42,257 nt of DNA from positions 1-42,257 of the forward strand of contig JAQYCV010000022.1 of the NCBI GenBank assembly GCA_028724525.1, in the 5' to 3' direction. Shown here in pieces: positions 16,407 to 24,769 of this stretch (position 1 is the first letter of the stretch; each line of letters starts with the position of its first letter). Source of the stretch: Clostridiales bacterium. Its GTDB lineage: Bacteria; Bacillota; Clostridia; Saccharofermentanales; DTU023. Below the pieces are notes generated by a model, which was not told the origin of the DNA, did no database searches, and saw only the letters and a program-made list of their open reading frames with translations. Made by a program: the position numbers and the translations under genes.

Positions 16407-17146
16407 TGCAACTCCTCTCGCCAGGGCATCAAATAGGCCTGAGCGGCAGGATCCTCTAAGACCTCTGCCTTGCTACCCCAGCTACAGATATGACCATCGT
16501 CCAAGATGGCCAGCTGGTCTGCTAAGTATAGGGCGTCAGTCAAGTCGTGGGTCACAAAAACCAGAGTGAGGCCAAGGTCCGTTTGTACGGTCTTCAGGTC
16601 TTGACGCAGACGCTGGCGCAGGTCCAGGTCCAAGCCGGAGAAGGCCTCATCTAGCAAGAGCAGGCGGGGCCGAAAGACAATCGCCCGGGCCAGGGCTACC
16701 CTTTGCTGCTCACCCCCGGACAGGGTGGAGGGAGAATGCTCAGTATAGGCGCTGAGGCCAAAGCGCTCAAGTTCTCTTTCCACCGCGGCCTTGATTCGGG
16801 CCGCCGGCCACCTCCGAATGCGCAAGGGAAAGGCCACATTCTCATAGACGCTGAGGTGGGGAAAAAGGCGAAGGTCTTGAAAGAGAATCGGCGCTTCGCG
16901 CGCTTCGGGAGGGACCAGGGAGGCTTCTTGACCGAATAGATAGATCTGCCCTTCCTGCAGAGGAAGCAAGCCGGCAATTGTCTTGAGGATAGTAGACTTG
17001 CCTACTCCAGAGGGTCCTAGGACCGCAAGGCAGGAGCCGGCGGCCAGGTCTATATTAACCTGGCGCAAAATTATATGGTCAGGTCCGTAGCCCAGGCTGG
17101 CCTGGTGGAGAGAAATAGCGAGCATTTCAGGCAATTCAGCCATCAT
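16388..17146 (-). CDS. ynjD: YnjD-like ABC transporter ATP-binding protein
   Basis: A 252-residue ABC ATPase with Walker A GPSGVGKST, signature LSGGEQQRVALARA, Walker B LLLLDEAFSGLD and switch His in VTHDLTD. It overlaps the double permease gene by 4 bp (ATGA) and the MtaA-like gene by 19 bp. With the permease and binding protein it makes the YnjBCD-type importer, whose substrate has not been established as far as I know. Sequence alone would also allow a thiamine or iron class; neighbours and the binding protein favour YnjD. Confidence 0.8.
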   Translation of the reverse strand: MMAELPEMLAISLHQASLGYGPDHIILRQVNIDLAAGSCLAVLGPSGVGKSTILKTIAGLLPLQEGQIYLFGQEASLVPPEAREAPILFQDLRLFPHLSVYENVAFPLRIRRWPAARIKAAVERELERFGLSAYTEHSPSTLSGGEQQRVALARAIVFRPRLLLLDEAFSGLDLDLRQRLRQDLKTVQTDLGLTLVFVTHDLTDALYLADQLAILDDGHICSWGSKAEVLEDPAAQAYLMPWREELQWQEKK

Positions 17147-18867
17147 AGGAGTCCTTTCTGGCGCAGGTTAATCTTCCGCCTCACGCCCAAATGGAGGCGG
17201 CAGAGGCTATAGATGGCCCCGCAAATGATCACAAAGACGAGGGAGGAGGCAGCAGCCAAGGCGCGATTGCTGGAGGCCATGTAGGGGACCAAGACCAGGG
17301 CGAAGGTTTTCACCCGCCCGCCCCCTACCATGAGGGTGAGGAAGTATTGGCCAAAAGAAATGATAAAGCCAAGACCTAAAACTGCGGCGAGACCAGGGGC
17401 TAGGAGGGGAAGGTCAATTCTCCAAAAGGCCTGCCAACGGCTGGCGCCCAGGCTGTACCCAGCTGTGGTGTAGTAGTCGGCAAAAGGTTGCCAGAAGGCA
17501 GCTAAACTAAAGATGCAGTAAGGGAGGATAACAATGGCATGCGCTAACAAGACTGCCAAGATGCTGTCGTGAATACCCCACTGCATAAAGAGGACGTGAA
17601 GGCCAATGTAATAAGCGGTGGAGGGGACCAGGAGGGGTAGGAGGAAGATGGCTTCTAAAAGTTTACGACCCCGAAAGTTGCCCTGGGTTAAAAGCTTAGC
17701 CACAGGCAGGGCGATGAGGGTCGCGAGGAGGGCGGCCAGGAGAGACAGCCTGAGGCTAAAGCCTAAGATGCGTAAATTCTGCCCCTTAAACAGTTCGGCG
17801 AAGGCCTGCAGACTGGGTTGGTGGGGGAGGAGGTCGGGCCAGGGCCAGCGGCGAAAAAAGGCATAGACCATTAGAACTAGTAGGCTCAAGATTGGCCAGG
17901 CAAGGGCGAGACCATAGATAAGCTTGCGCCCTATACCAGCAGGAGGACGAGAGAGAGGCGGAGTCATTTCATTAACCTGCGCCCCATCCGAGCTAATCGG
18001 TCTGTTTGACCCCCAGAGAAGACGGTAGAGGAGAAGTGAGGCTAGAACTAAGAGGATCCCACAGAGGGCCAAAAGCATGGTGTAGGCCATGGCTTGAGGC
18101 CGGAGGGCCAGGTCTGTTTCGCTAAAGGCTAGTTGGCTCTGGACGGCGAGCATGCGGGGCAGGGTAGCCCCCAAGAGGAAAGGCAACTCGTAGGCTCCAA
18201 AATCGAAGGCTAGCAGAATAAGGAAGGCAGAAAAGAGGGCTTGCCGGGCCTGGGGCAAGGTGACCCGCCAGAATATTTGCCCTGGCTTGGCCCCCAAAGA
18301 ACGGCCCAGATCGTAGTAGGCTGTATCTGCCCTTTGCAGAAGAATATAGGTTACCGACATGACATAAGGGGCTTGTTTAAGGACATAGGCCAAAATGATG
18401 CCCCAGCCATGGGGATCCTGGATAAGCAAGGGGAAATTACCCGCTTGTGGGATACCGCCCAGGCTACCCACCAGACGGGAAAAGAGACCGACCTGGGAGA
18501 AAAGACCCCGCACAAGAAAGGCAATGACAATGTGGGGAATCCCGATGGTGAGATGGAGCAGATGGTGTTTAGACTGGCGAAAAGCGAGGACCAGAGTGGA
18601 GAGGAGAATGCCCACTAGGAGGGAGAGCAGGGCAGAGCTTGCTGCGACCTTGAAGCTAAAAGCTAGACTCTCTCTCAAACGTGGGTCGGCAAATATCGCT
18701 TGATAATAGCGAAGGGTCCATTCCTCCAAACCGAGGGCCGGGAAATAGCCGAAGCTCTGCACCAGGCCCCAGGCCAAGCCAGCGCCCAAGAGGCCCATGA
18801 GGGCCAGGGCGGGCACAAGGCTTAATGTACGGGCAAACTTATAGAGTTTACTTCCCTGCCACTTCAT
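17143..18867 (-). CDS. ynjC: YnjC-like double-domain ABC transporter permease
   Basis: A 574-residue membrane protein made of two consecutive permease domains, each with about six spans. The ATPase-docking loops are LGRSLGAKPGQIFWRVTLPQ in the first half and the GYSLGASRWQAFWRIDLP region in the second. A single fused permease of this size matches YnjC, and also the FbpB/ThiP group. It overlaps the binding-protein gene by 20 bp upstream and the ATPase gene by 4 bp downstream, implying coupled translation. Confidence 0.8.
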   Translation of the reverse strand: MKWQGSKLYKFARTLSLVPALALMGLLGAGLAWGLVQSFGYFPALGLEEWTLRYYQAIFADPRLRESLAFSFKVAASSALLSLLVGILLSTLVLAFRQSKHHLLHLTIGIPHIVIAFLVRGLFSQVGLFSRLVGSLGGIPQAGNFPLLIQDPHGWGIILAYVLKQAPYVMSVTYILLQRADTAYYDLGRSLGAKPGQIFWRVTLPQARQALFSAFLILLAFDFGAYELPFLLGATLPRMLAVQSQLAFSETDLALRPQAMAYTMLLALCGILLVLASLLLYRLLWGSNRPISSDGAQVNEMTPPLSRPPAGIGRKLIYGLALAWPILSLLVLMVYAFFRRWPWPDLLPHQPSLQAFAELFKGQNLRILGFSLRLSLLAALLATLIALPVAKLLTQGNFRGRKLLEAIFLLPLLVPSTAYYIGLHVLFMQWGIHDSILAVLLAHAIVILPYCIFSLAAFWQPFADYYTTAGYSLGASRWQAFWRIDLPLLAPGLAAVLGLGFIISFGQYFLTLMVGGGRVKTFALVLVPYMASSNRALAAASSLVFVIICGAIYSLCRLHLGVRRKINLRQKGLL

Positions 18868-20155
18868 CTAGCCAAATTTCTTCAATCAGGGGGACCAGGA
18901 AGGCAGGCAGCTCAGGCACACGCTTTTCCAGCAGGTCGTCTGCAGGCAGTGCGCCCTCGCCCATTTCAATAGCGGAGAAGAGGTCCAGTTGGTCCTCTTC
19001 TAGTTTGTCGTAATCCAAGACGGGAATGGTGCCCCAAATCTCAGGATCCATTTTGCTGGCTTGCATCTCGGGGGAGAGAATAGCGTCTGCCAGGCAAAGG
19101 GCTCCTGCAATATTCTGAGAATGTTTACCAATGGCGACGTAAGAGGTATTGCCTACAGTGCCTTGGTCAAAAATAAAGGCGGTGGCCGTTTCAGGATACT
19201 GACCGTTGCGAATCATGGAAACAGCGTGGTTTTGGTCGTAGGACATGGAGAAATGCAGCTGGCCATCCATGAACATTTGGTCTACATCTGCCGTGGTTGC
19301 GGGGTAGGTTTTACCTTTTTCCCAGAGATAGGGCGCCAGGTCTTTCAGGTAATCCATAGCCGGTTTGATGATCTCCGCCAGGTCTTTCTTGCTGATATCC
19401 TTGTCGGCGTCCAGGAGCTTGTCGTAGTCGGCTAATTCATGGACGATTGTGCGTACAAAGGCGGAGGAGGTGAAATCAGGCAGGGCAGCATAGGTGAAGG
19501 TGCCGGGATTAGCCTTGACATAGTCCAGGAGGTCTTGGGCACTGGTGGGCAAGTCTTTGACCACTTCGGTATCGGCCAAAAGGACCAGCTGAGCCTTGGA
19601 ATAAGGGGACTCAAAGCCTTCAATTTCCGTGGCAAAGTCTACTTGGACTTCAGGATCTTCCAGGTCCACATAGCTGTGGTAATGGGGTAGCAGTTCCGTG
19701 AAGGGTCCGTAGAGGAAGTCATTGTCTTTGGCCGTGGCAAAGTTTTCACCGTTGATCCAGATCAGGTCAATGGAAGAGTCCTTCTGGCCGGCAGACTTTT
19801 CGCCAGCCAGCTTATTGAGGATCATGTCGATATCCATGGGAACCCGGTCGACCTTGATTCCGTAGTGTCCTTTGGCATAAGGGGTGAGATAGTCGTCCAC
19901 CCAGGCGTTAATCCGGTCTGAGCCGCCCCAGCCATAGAAGGTAACTGTTGTACCCTTGGCTTGGCCCAAAACTTCATCCCAATCGGCAAATTCTGTGCCT
20001 TCAAAGGGGCCTTTGCTTTCTTCATCAGCTTCTTTAGCAGTTTCTTTACTGCTTTTTTCTTCTGCCTGGGTACTTAGGGTGGGCATGAAGAGTAGGCTTA
20101 TTCCCATGATGAGGACTAAGAAGAGGATGGTTAATTTTTTCATGATACTTCTCAT
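18848..20155 (-). CDS. ynjB: YnjB-like extracellular solute-binding protein
   Basis: A 435-residue secreted binding protein with an N-terminal signal peptide and no lipobox Cys (the cleavage region is LSTQAEE). The mature part has the YnjB pattern TVTFYGWGGSDRINAWVDDY followed by DLIWINGENFATAKD. It may stay at the surface by charge or through the permease. ATG codons at 20155 and 20143 are both possible starts; neither has a strong ribosome site. Its ligand is unknown. It lies between the phosphatidyltransferase gene and the permease gene, matching the ynjB-C-D block of E. coli. Confidence 0.8.
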   Translation of the reverse strand: MRSIMKKLTILFLVLIMGISLLFMPTLSTQAEEKSSKETAKEADEESKGPFEGTEFADWDEVLGQAKGTTVTFYGWGGSDRINAWVDDYLTPYAKGHYGIKVDRVPMDIDMILNKLAGEKSAGQKDSSIDLIWINGENFATAKDNDFLYGPFTELLPHYHSYVDLEDPEVQVDFATEIEGFESPYSKAQLVLLADTEVVKDLPTSAQDLLDYVKANPGTFTYAALPDFTSSAFVRTIVHELADYDKLLDADKDISKKDLAEIIKPAMDYLKDLAPYLWEKGKTYPATTADVDQMFMDGQLHFSMSYDQNHAVSMIRNGQYPETATAFIFDQGTVGNTSYVAIGKHSQNIAGALCLADAILSPEMQASKMDPEIWGTIPVLDYDKLEEDQLDLFSAIEMGEGALPADDLLEKRVPELPAFLVPLIEEIWLDEVAGK

Positions 20156-20176
20156 ACGAATGATACAAACCTTTCT

Positions 20177-20776
20177 TTAGGAATTTTTGAGACCGGACAG
20201 GAGCTTATGGGCTTCCCGCAATCTCTGCCCGATAGTTACAACAATTAGAGCGGCATAAATCCAAGTCAAAAGGACCAAGTGACTGCGGAAGATCATCATT
20301 AAGCTGAAGGCGATAAACCCCTCTGTTCTCTCCATGAGCCCTGCCTGGTAATAAAAAGATTTTTTGCCCTTCTTGGGGGCATACATACCGGAGGTTAAAA
20401 AGACGGTCATGGAGATGAGTATGGCCGAAAGCAGGCCGATGAGGGCAGGTCTGGCTTCCGGGTGCCGGTAGGCCAGGGCCCAGATAATTGCCAGTTCCAC
20501 CAGTCGGTCAAAGACAATATCCAGCTGGGCCCCCCAGAGGGAGGAGGTGCCGCTTAAACGCGCCATCTCTCCATCTACTGCATCTAAAAGGCCCGAGAGC
20601 CAGAGGAGGATAAGGGCCAGCCAGGTCCAGTTGAGAGCCAGGCTGAGTCCGGCTAAAAGCCCTAGGACCAGGGCGGCCAGGGTAATCTGGTTAGCTTTTA
20701 AGCCTTGTGCTAAAAAGCCCTGGGCTATTTTTTGGAAGACCCCGTTGACATAGGGCCGGGCATAACGGTCAAGCAT
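20177..20776 (-). CDS. ynjF: YnjF-like CDP-alcohol phosphatidyltransferase
   Basis: A 199-residue membrane enzyme of the CDP-alcohol phosphatidyltransferase family. The catalytic signature is complete: D65-xx-D68-G69-xx-A72-R73, then G82-xxx-D86-xxx-D90. Such enzymes replace CMP of a CDP-linked lipid or alcohol with another alcohol. The length fits YnjF. The chosen start (MLDRYARPYV) has AAGGAG upstream. An in-frame start at 20863 would overlap the CCG-protein gene by 95 bp and is less likely. With the chosen start the overlap is 8 bp. Its place beside YnjBCD and TVP38 proteins matches the E. coli ydjX-ynjF locus, but the lipid made is unknown. Confidence 0.85.
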   Translation of the reverse strand: MLDRYARPYVNGVFQKIAQGFLAQGLKANQITLAALVLGLLAGLSLALNWTWLALILLWLSGLLDAVDGEMARLSGTSSLWGAQLDIVFDRLVELAIIWALAYRHPEARPALIGLLSAILISMTVFLTSGMYAPKKGKKSFYYQAGLMERTEGFIAFSLMMIFRSHLVLLTWIYAALIVVTIGQRLREAHKLLSGLKNS

Positions 20777-21593
20777 TCTGATCTCCTTTGATCTTCCGAA
20801 CGCACTTATAGCGGGTGCTCCAGCCTTTCTGAGCAGCCATCCCAAAGAGGGCTTCCAGAACATGGGCCGTCTTATAGCCGTGGGCCACGAAGCGGTTGAG
20901 GCAGGACTGGCAATAAGAGCAGATGGTCTGATCGGCCGTGAAGTCTTTAAGCCTTTGTTGGGTGAGCTTTTCTGAGGCTTGGGGATTCAATACATGCAGC
21001 ATCTCTACCTGGCCGCAGCAAATGGTCTTGGCCCCTGTGTGGGCGGGCTCTTGCCAGTTAATACCGGCCTGGCTCAGCAGCTGGCGGACCTCTGCCCTGA
21101 CCTGGGGCTTCTGTCTCAAGGGACAGGGGTCATGTAAGACGAGCTGGTCTGGCGGGCTTGCCAGGTCGCTGGCCTGGAGATTCTCCTGTAAGGGCCGCCA
21201 GATCGTCTCTACGGTAAAATCGCCCTCCCCCGCTAGAGCTTCTAGGTCCTCTGTACAGTGGGGGCAAGCCGTATAGATTGCCCGACAGCCAGTCTTGGCT
21301 AGGCTTTGCAAGAGCCAGGCCCGCCGTTTTTTATAAGCAGTAAGACCTAGGGACCTGCTGGGTTTACCGCAACAGGCCGCCGCGAGCTTAATATCCGGTT
21401 CTGACCGCGCCAGGACCTTCAGGGTCTTATGCAAGACTGGATAGCCCAGACCCATGAGAGAGCAACCCGGCCAAAACAAGACCGGGGCTTGGGGAATGTG
21501 GGTAAAAAGACGGGAAAAAGATAGGCCCTGGTGGAGCCTTGCCCCCAGCACAGCCCTGGCCCATGGAGAAGCTTTTGTGATCGACTGGGTCAT
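20769..21593 (-). CDS. Cysteine-rich CCG-domain protein (HdrB-like)
   Basis: A protein of about 275 residues with two CCG domains, as in the HdrB subunit of heterodisulfide reductase, GlpC and LldE. The first domain has WPGCS, then ACCGKPS and ACPHC; the second has HDPCPL, then ICCGQ and a final SYCQSC. These Cys sets bind iron-sulfur clusters and act in thiol or disulfide redox chemistry. No ferredoxin or flavin partner is encoded in the same operon. I chose ATG at 21593; GTG at 21605 is an alternative but has no spacing from its ribosome site. Its presence among transporter and lipid genes suggests a redox step on a thiol-linked compound (inference). Confidence 0.75.
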   Translation of the reverse strand: MTQSITKASPWARAVLGARLHQGLSFSRLFTHIPQAPVLFWPGCSLMGLGYPVLHKTLKVLARSEPDIKLAAACCGKPSRSLGLTAYKKRRAWLLQSLAKTGCRAIYTACPHCTEDLEALAGEGDFTVETIWRPLQENLQASDLASPPDQLVLHDPCPLRQKPQVRAEVRQLLSQAGINWQEPAHTGAKTICCGQVEMLHVLNPQASEKLTQQRLKDFTADQTICSYCQSCLNRFVAHGYKTAHVLEALFGMAAQKGWSTRYKCVRKIKGDQNA

Positions 21594-21608
21594 AAACCTT
21601 GTCACTTC

Positions 21609-22448
21609 CTATTTCTGGCCGGTGGGATCAGCCACTTGGTCTTTTTTATAGTTGTCGTAAATCTTTTTGCCGATGGAGACCAGGATGGCCAGAGAAAAGA
21701 GGGTTAAGAGGCCCAACATCATGTACTTGGGACCACCAGTCAAGGTGCCGCCGACATACGAGTAAACGATGGTGGCTGGTAGTTGGCCAATGCCTGTGGC
21801 TATAAAGAAGGCCCAAAAGTTGATAGGGGTCAAGCCGGCTAAGTAGGATACGATATCAAAAGAGATGAAGGGCAAAAGACGGGCCACCAGAATGGTCTTT
21901 GCGCCATAGTCTTCAAAGTACTTTTCTACGGCCGCTAGAGCACCCTTACCGGTAAATTTCTGTACGACATCCCGGCCCAGGAAGCGGGCGATATAGAAGC
22001 ATAAGGCTGCTCCAGCCATAGCAGAGGACCAGGATAGGATGGCTCCCTGCCACCAGCCAAAGATGCTAGCGTTAGCCAGGGTAATTAAAAAGGCGGGGAT
22101 GGGGGCTAGGATGGATTGAAACACCATGAGGAAAAAAGAAATGACTGCTGCCCATTCTTTATATTCCCGAATCATGACAATGACTTGGTCCACATCGCCA
22201 GAGGACAGATGGGTCCAGGCTTGTTTCATAAAGTTTTGGTAGCCTGGCCAGGTAAAGTAGAGGACGACCAGAAGCCCTATGAGGCCTAAGGCGAAATAGC
22301 GGCCAAATTTATAAGTCTCCTCTTTGGGAGCCAGGGGCTGGGTTGTCTTAGGCTTGCTTTGCTCACTGGCTGTTGCAACTTGCGGATATGCTTGATCCTG
22401 GGAGAAGTCTTGGCTTTGCGCGGAGTCTGTAACTTGTTTGTCTTTCAT
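21609..22448 (-). CDS. TVP38/TMEM64 (DedA-like) membrane protein, YdjZ-type
   Basis: A 279-residue membrane protein with a hydrophilic, Gln-rich N-terminus (about 1-45), a first span near residue 52-70 and a SNARE-associated/TVP38 core around FGWWQGAILSWSSAMAGAAL and RLLPFISFDIVSYLAGL. Relatives flip or transport lipids or small anions across the membrane; specific function is unknown. It overlaps the preceding TVP38-family gene by 4 bp. Two TVP38 genes near YnjB-F homologues recall ydjX and ydjZ of E. coli. Confidence 0.8.
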   Translation of the reverse strand: MKDKQVTDSAQSQDFSQDQAYPQVATASEQSKPKTTQPLAPKEETYKFGRYFALGLIGLLVVLYFTWPGYQNFMKQAWTHLSSGDVDQVIVMIREYKEWAAVISFFLMVFQSILAPIPAFLITLANASIFGWWQGAILSWSSAMAGAALCFYIARFLGRDVVQKFTGKGALAAVEKYFEDYGAKTILVARLLPFISFDIVSYLAGLTPINFWAFFIATGIGQLPATIVYSYVGGTLTGGPKYMMLGLLTLFSLAILVSIGKKIYDNYKKDQVADPTGQK

Positions 22449-23179
22449 AGGTCTTCCTTTCTAGGAATTGTAGTGTTTACTTTTCTGTTGAGTAACTGAT
22501 CAGGAGCATCGTGATTAGCCTTGGAAAGGCGTTTGGCTGCATAAAGACCAAGGACGATTAAGGCTACTAAGAAGAAAACGGACAGGTAAAATTGAGGGCT
22601 GCCTAGCTCCACGACCTTGTCTCCCAGGTTCACCATGGCCATAGTGCCGGGTAGGATCCCAATCAGAGTGGCTAGCAAATAGGCAGTCAGAGACATATGG
22701 CCCAAGCCTGAGGCGTAGTTTAAGAGGGTAAAGGGGACCAAAGGAATCAGGCGCAAGATGAGCAGAAGGTAGAAGGCCCTAATCTGATCACTTTGCAGGT
22801 AGTTTTTGATCCAGCCCTGGCGGTCGTGTTTTTGGATCAGGGCTTGAAAGTGTTCCCTGGCTAGGCTTCGCGACAGCCAGAAGCTGAGGATAACATTGAG
22901 CATGGCCCCACACAGGGTGTAGAGCAAACCCAGCCAAAAGTTAAAAGCCAAGCCTGCTGCTACTGCCAGAGGGGGAACAGGAAAAAAGAAAGCCGGCAGG
23001 ATCGTAAAGGCTAAAATATAGTAAAAGGCTGCCGCTGAACCCTTAGCCTGGAAATAGTCCCGCAGGCTTTGAGCAGAAATCTTGGGGAAAAATAAAAAAG
23101 AGAAATTTATAACTAGCAGAAAAACCAGCAGGAGGACGATCTTCAGGATTTTCTTTCGCTGATTTGCCTTGCTTTCCAT
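22445..23179 (-). CDS. TVP38/TMEM64 (DedA-like) membrane protein, YdjX-type
   Basis: A 244-residue membrane protein and the first gene of the eight-gene minus-strand operon. The TVP38 core includes FFPVPPLAVAAGLAFNFWLG with GAMLNVILSFWLSR, and a second conserved stretch LRLIPLVPFTLLNYASGLG. The ATG at 23179 has GGGGAG upstream. A TTG start at 23236 would add 19 charged residues and seems less likely. It overlaps the second TVP38-family gene by 4 bp. The transported substrate is unknown. Confidence 0.8.
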   Translation of the reverse strand: MESKANQRKKILKIVLLLVFLLVINFSFLFFPKISAQSLRDYFQAKGSAAAFYYILAFTILPAFFFPVPPLAVAAGLAFNFWLGLLYTLCGAMLNVILSFWLSRSLAREHFQALIQKHDRQGWIKNYLQSDQIRAFYLLLILRLIPLVPFTLLNYASGLGHMSLTAYLLATLIGILPGTMAMVNLGDKVVELGSPQFYLSVFFLVALIVLGLYAAKRLSKANHDAPDQLLNRKVNTTIPRKEDL

Positions 23180-23270
23180 CTTTTCTCCCCGGCCTCGGTC
23201 CTCCAGCCCCTCATCCGTCTCTGCCCCCTCTGACAATGTCCCTTGAAAAATTCCAACCTTCTAACTATTC

Positions 23271-23300
23271 ATTTTAGCCCATAACTAGAGAAGCAACCAA
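23271..23300 (-). promoter_or_regulatory. Candidate promoter of the TVP38-ynj-mtaA operon
   Basis: On the minus strand TTGGTT (23300-23295) and TAAAAT (23276-23271) are separated by 18 bp. Both match the sigma-A consensus moderately, and they lie about 90 bp before the operon's first start codon in the divergent intergenic region. Confidence 0.4.
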
Positions 23301-23369
23301 TCAAAATAAGCTATGAAAACAATTGATTTTTTAAATGCAGTAAATCCATTCATTTCGGCCTGTAAATGA

Positions 23370-23398
23370 TTGACCTCAAGCTTCATACTTTATACAAT
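23370..23398 (+). promoter_or_regulatory. Promoter of the rhodanese lipoprotein gene
   Basis: TTGACC (23370-23375) and TACAAT (23393-23398) are 17 bp apart, a good sigma-A promoter. The leader then carries two small hairpins: CATAGCT/AGCTATG (23408-23426) and ATCGCA/TGCGAT (23445-23459). The second sits just before the ribosome site GGAGGG and could mask it. Confidence 0.65.
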
Positions 23399-23473
23399 GC
23401 CTTATGACATAGCTTTTTTAGCTATGCCTAAAATTTTACTCGAAATCGCAAAATGCGATAAATGGAGGGAAAC

Positions 23474-23938
23474 ATGAAAAATCTGAAAAAATTGATGTCC
23501 GTGCTCCTGGTCGCCGTTATTTTGGTGAGTGTGTCTGCCTGCGGTAACCCCAGCAAGAAAGATGCTGGCAATGCCGAGAAGACTGATGCGGCTATGCAAT
23601 ATCTGAAGCCGGAAGAGCTCAAAGACAAGGCTGATGACTATCTCATTTTAGACGTCCGTAAAGCCGAAGACTTTGAGAAGGGCCACATCGCTAACGCTGT
23701 TAGCCAAGATATGGATGCTGCTAAGAATGGTGATACCGCCGCTGGGGAAAAGACCATGAAGGCTGCTGTGGAAGGGAATGACAAGCCTGTCGTATTAGTT
23801 TGCTATTCCGGCAAGGCTTACGCCCAGGCTGCAACTAATGCCCTGGCGGCTATTGGTTACGATACCTCCAAGGTTTACACCCTGGAAGGCGGCATGAAGG
23901 CTTGGGAAGCCGCTTATCCTGACGCGATCGAAAAATAA
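23474..23938 (+). CDS. Rhodanese-domain lipoprotein
   Basis: A 154-residue extracytoplasmic lipoprotein. The signal peptide ends at the lipobox VSAC with Cys23. The rest is a single rhodanese domain starting near YLILDVRKAEDFEKGH, with the catalytic loop CYSGKAYA (Cys110). Such proteins carry sulfane sulfur (or selenium) as a persulfide; outside the membrane they may act in thiosulfate or polysulfide chemistry. The start at 23474 follows GGAGGG by five bases; the in-frame ATG at 23462 precedes that site and is rejected. It is divergent from the TVP38-ynj operon, recalling the rhodanese YnjE in the E. coli locus, and precedes yedF. Confidence 0.85.
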   Translation: MKNLKKLMSVLLVAVILVSVSACGNPSKKDAGNAEKTDAAMQYLKPEELKDKADDYLILDVRKAEDFEKGHIANAVSQDMDAAKNGDTAAGEKTMKAAVEGNDKPVVLVCYSGKAYAQAATNALAAIGYDTSKVYTLEGGMKAWEAAYPDAIEK

Positions 23939-23954
23939 GTTGCTCGCACTTAAA

Positions 23955-23979
23955 CTCGACAGCCTGTCGAGGCTATAAT
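23955..23979 (+). promoter_or_regulatory. Operator palindrome adjoining the yedF -10 element
   Basis: CTCGACAG (23955-23962) and CTGTCGAG (23964-23971) are perfect 8-bp arms around one C. They lie immediately upstream of a perfect TATAAT at 23974-23979, so a bound dimer would cover the -35/-10 spacer. The -35 itself is weak, which fits a regulated promoter. The regulator is not in the window. Confidence 0.5.
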
Positions 23980-23982
23980 GTA

Positions 23983-24044
23983 AAGGACGAATGGTCCTTA
24001 ACTAGGGCTGTCTCTTCTGAGACAGCCTTTTCCATAGACCTAGT
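23983..24044 (+). promoter_or_regulatory. Structured yedF leader with a terminator-like hairpin
   Basis: After the TATAAT at 23974 the leader has a hairpin AAGGAC/GTCCTT (23983-23999). It is followed by a strong hairpin GGCTGTCTC/GAGACAGCC (24006-24014 and 24019-24027) with four T residues. ACTAGG (24001-24006) and CCTAGT (24039-24044) could pair around it as an alternative. The strong hairpin may simply end the rhodanese transcript. If the promoter at 23974 serves yedF, the hairpin would act as an attenuator. Confidence 0.5.
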
Positions 24045-24057
24045 TTGGAGGAAAAAT

Positions 24058-24657
24058 ATGTCTGAATTACGTAAGGCAGTGGATTGCCTGGGCCTCGAAT
24101 GCCCCCTACCGGTGATTGAGGCCAAGAAGGCCTTGGCGGAAGTCGAAGAAGGTACTTGGGTAGATATCTCTGTAGATGGCAATACCCAGGTTCAAAACCT
24201 TACCCGCTTGGCAAATAACCGCGGCTTCGCCGTCGAAACGGAGTCGCTCGGCGATAACTTTATCGTCCACATCCAAAAGGGCTCCGAACAAGCTGAAGCG
24301 GAAGCGACTGCCCCTGCGGCCGGTCCTACAACTGTTGTTTTCTCTTCGGACTGCATGGGTCGGGGAGATGATGAACTGGGCCATATCCTCATGAAGGCCT
24401 TCGTCTTTTCTATAACCCAGATGGATCCCTTGCCGGACCGCCTGATCTTTTACAACTACGGTGTCAAGCTCACAACTGTCGACTCTCCCTTATTGGAAGA
24501 CTTAAAACGCCTAGCTCAAGCAGGGGTGGAGATCTTCTCTTGCGGTACCTGCCTGAAGCATTTGGGCCTGGAAGACCAGCTCCAGGTCGGCCAAGTATCC
24601 AATATGTATGACATTCTGGAGATGCAGCTGAAATCTGGCCACCTGATTAAGCCCTAA
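24058..24657 (+). CDS. yedF: YedF-type sulfurtransferase-like selenium metabolism protein
   Basis: A 199-residue two-domain protein. The N-terminal TusA/SirA-like domain has DCLGLECPLPV with Cys10 and Cys15. The C-terminal DsrE-like domain contains SSDCMGRG (Cys99) and SCGTC (Cys162, Cys165). This is the architecture of the YedF family that co-occurs with selenium utilisation genes; a role in handling reactive sulfur or selenium is inferred from the family. It is followed by the DUF3343 gene, a frequent companion. No selD, selA or selB is in the window. The ribosome site is GGAGG. Confidence 0.88.
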   Translation: MSELRKAVDCLGLECPLPVIEAKKALAEVEEGTWVDISVDGNTQVQNLTRLANNRGFAVETESLGDNFIVHIQKGSEQAEAEATAPAAGPTTVVFSSDCMGRGDDELGHILMKAFVFSITQMDPLPDRLIFYNYGVKLTTVDSPLLEDLKRLAQAGVEIFSCGTCLKHLGLEDQLQVGQVSNMYDILEMQLKSGHLIKP

Positions 24658-24690
24658 AAATCTGAAGTCGATAATTCTGAATTCAATCGC

Positions 24691-24719
24691 CCAGGGTGGA
24701 CCCCAGGAGGCCACCCTGG
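24691..24719 (+). repeat. Intercistronic hairpin between yedF and the DUF3343 gene
   Basis: CCAGGGTGG (24691-24699) and CCACCCTGG (24711-24719) form a perfect 9-bp stem with an 11-nt loop. No T tract follows, so it is more likely an mRNA-stability or processing structure than a terminator. Confidence 0.45.
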
Positions 24720-24769
24720 CTTCAAACACATAGGCCTAAGCAAAGTAGCCTTCTCCAGAGAGTAACAAC

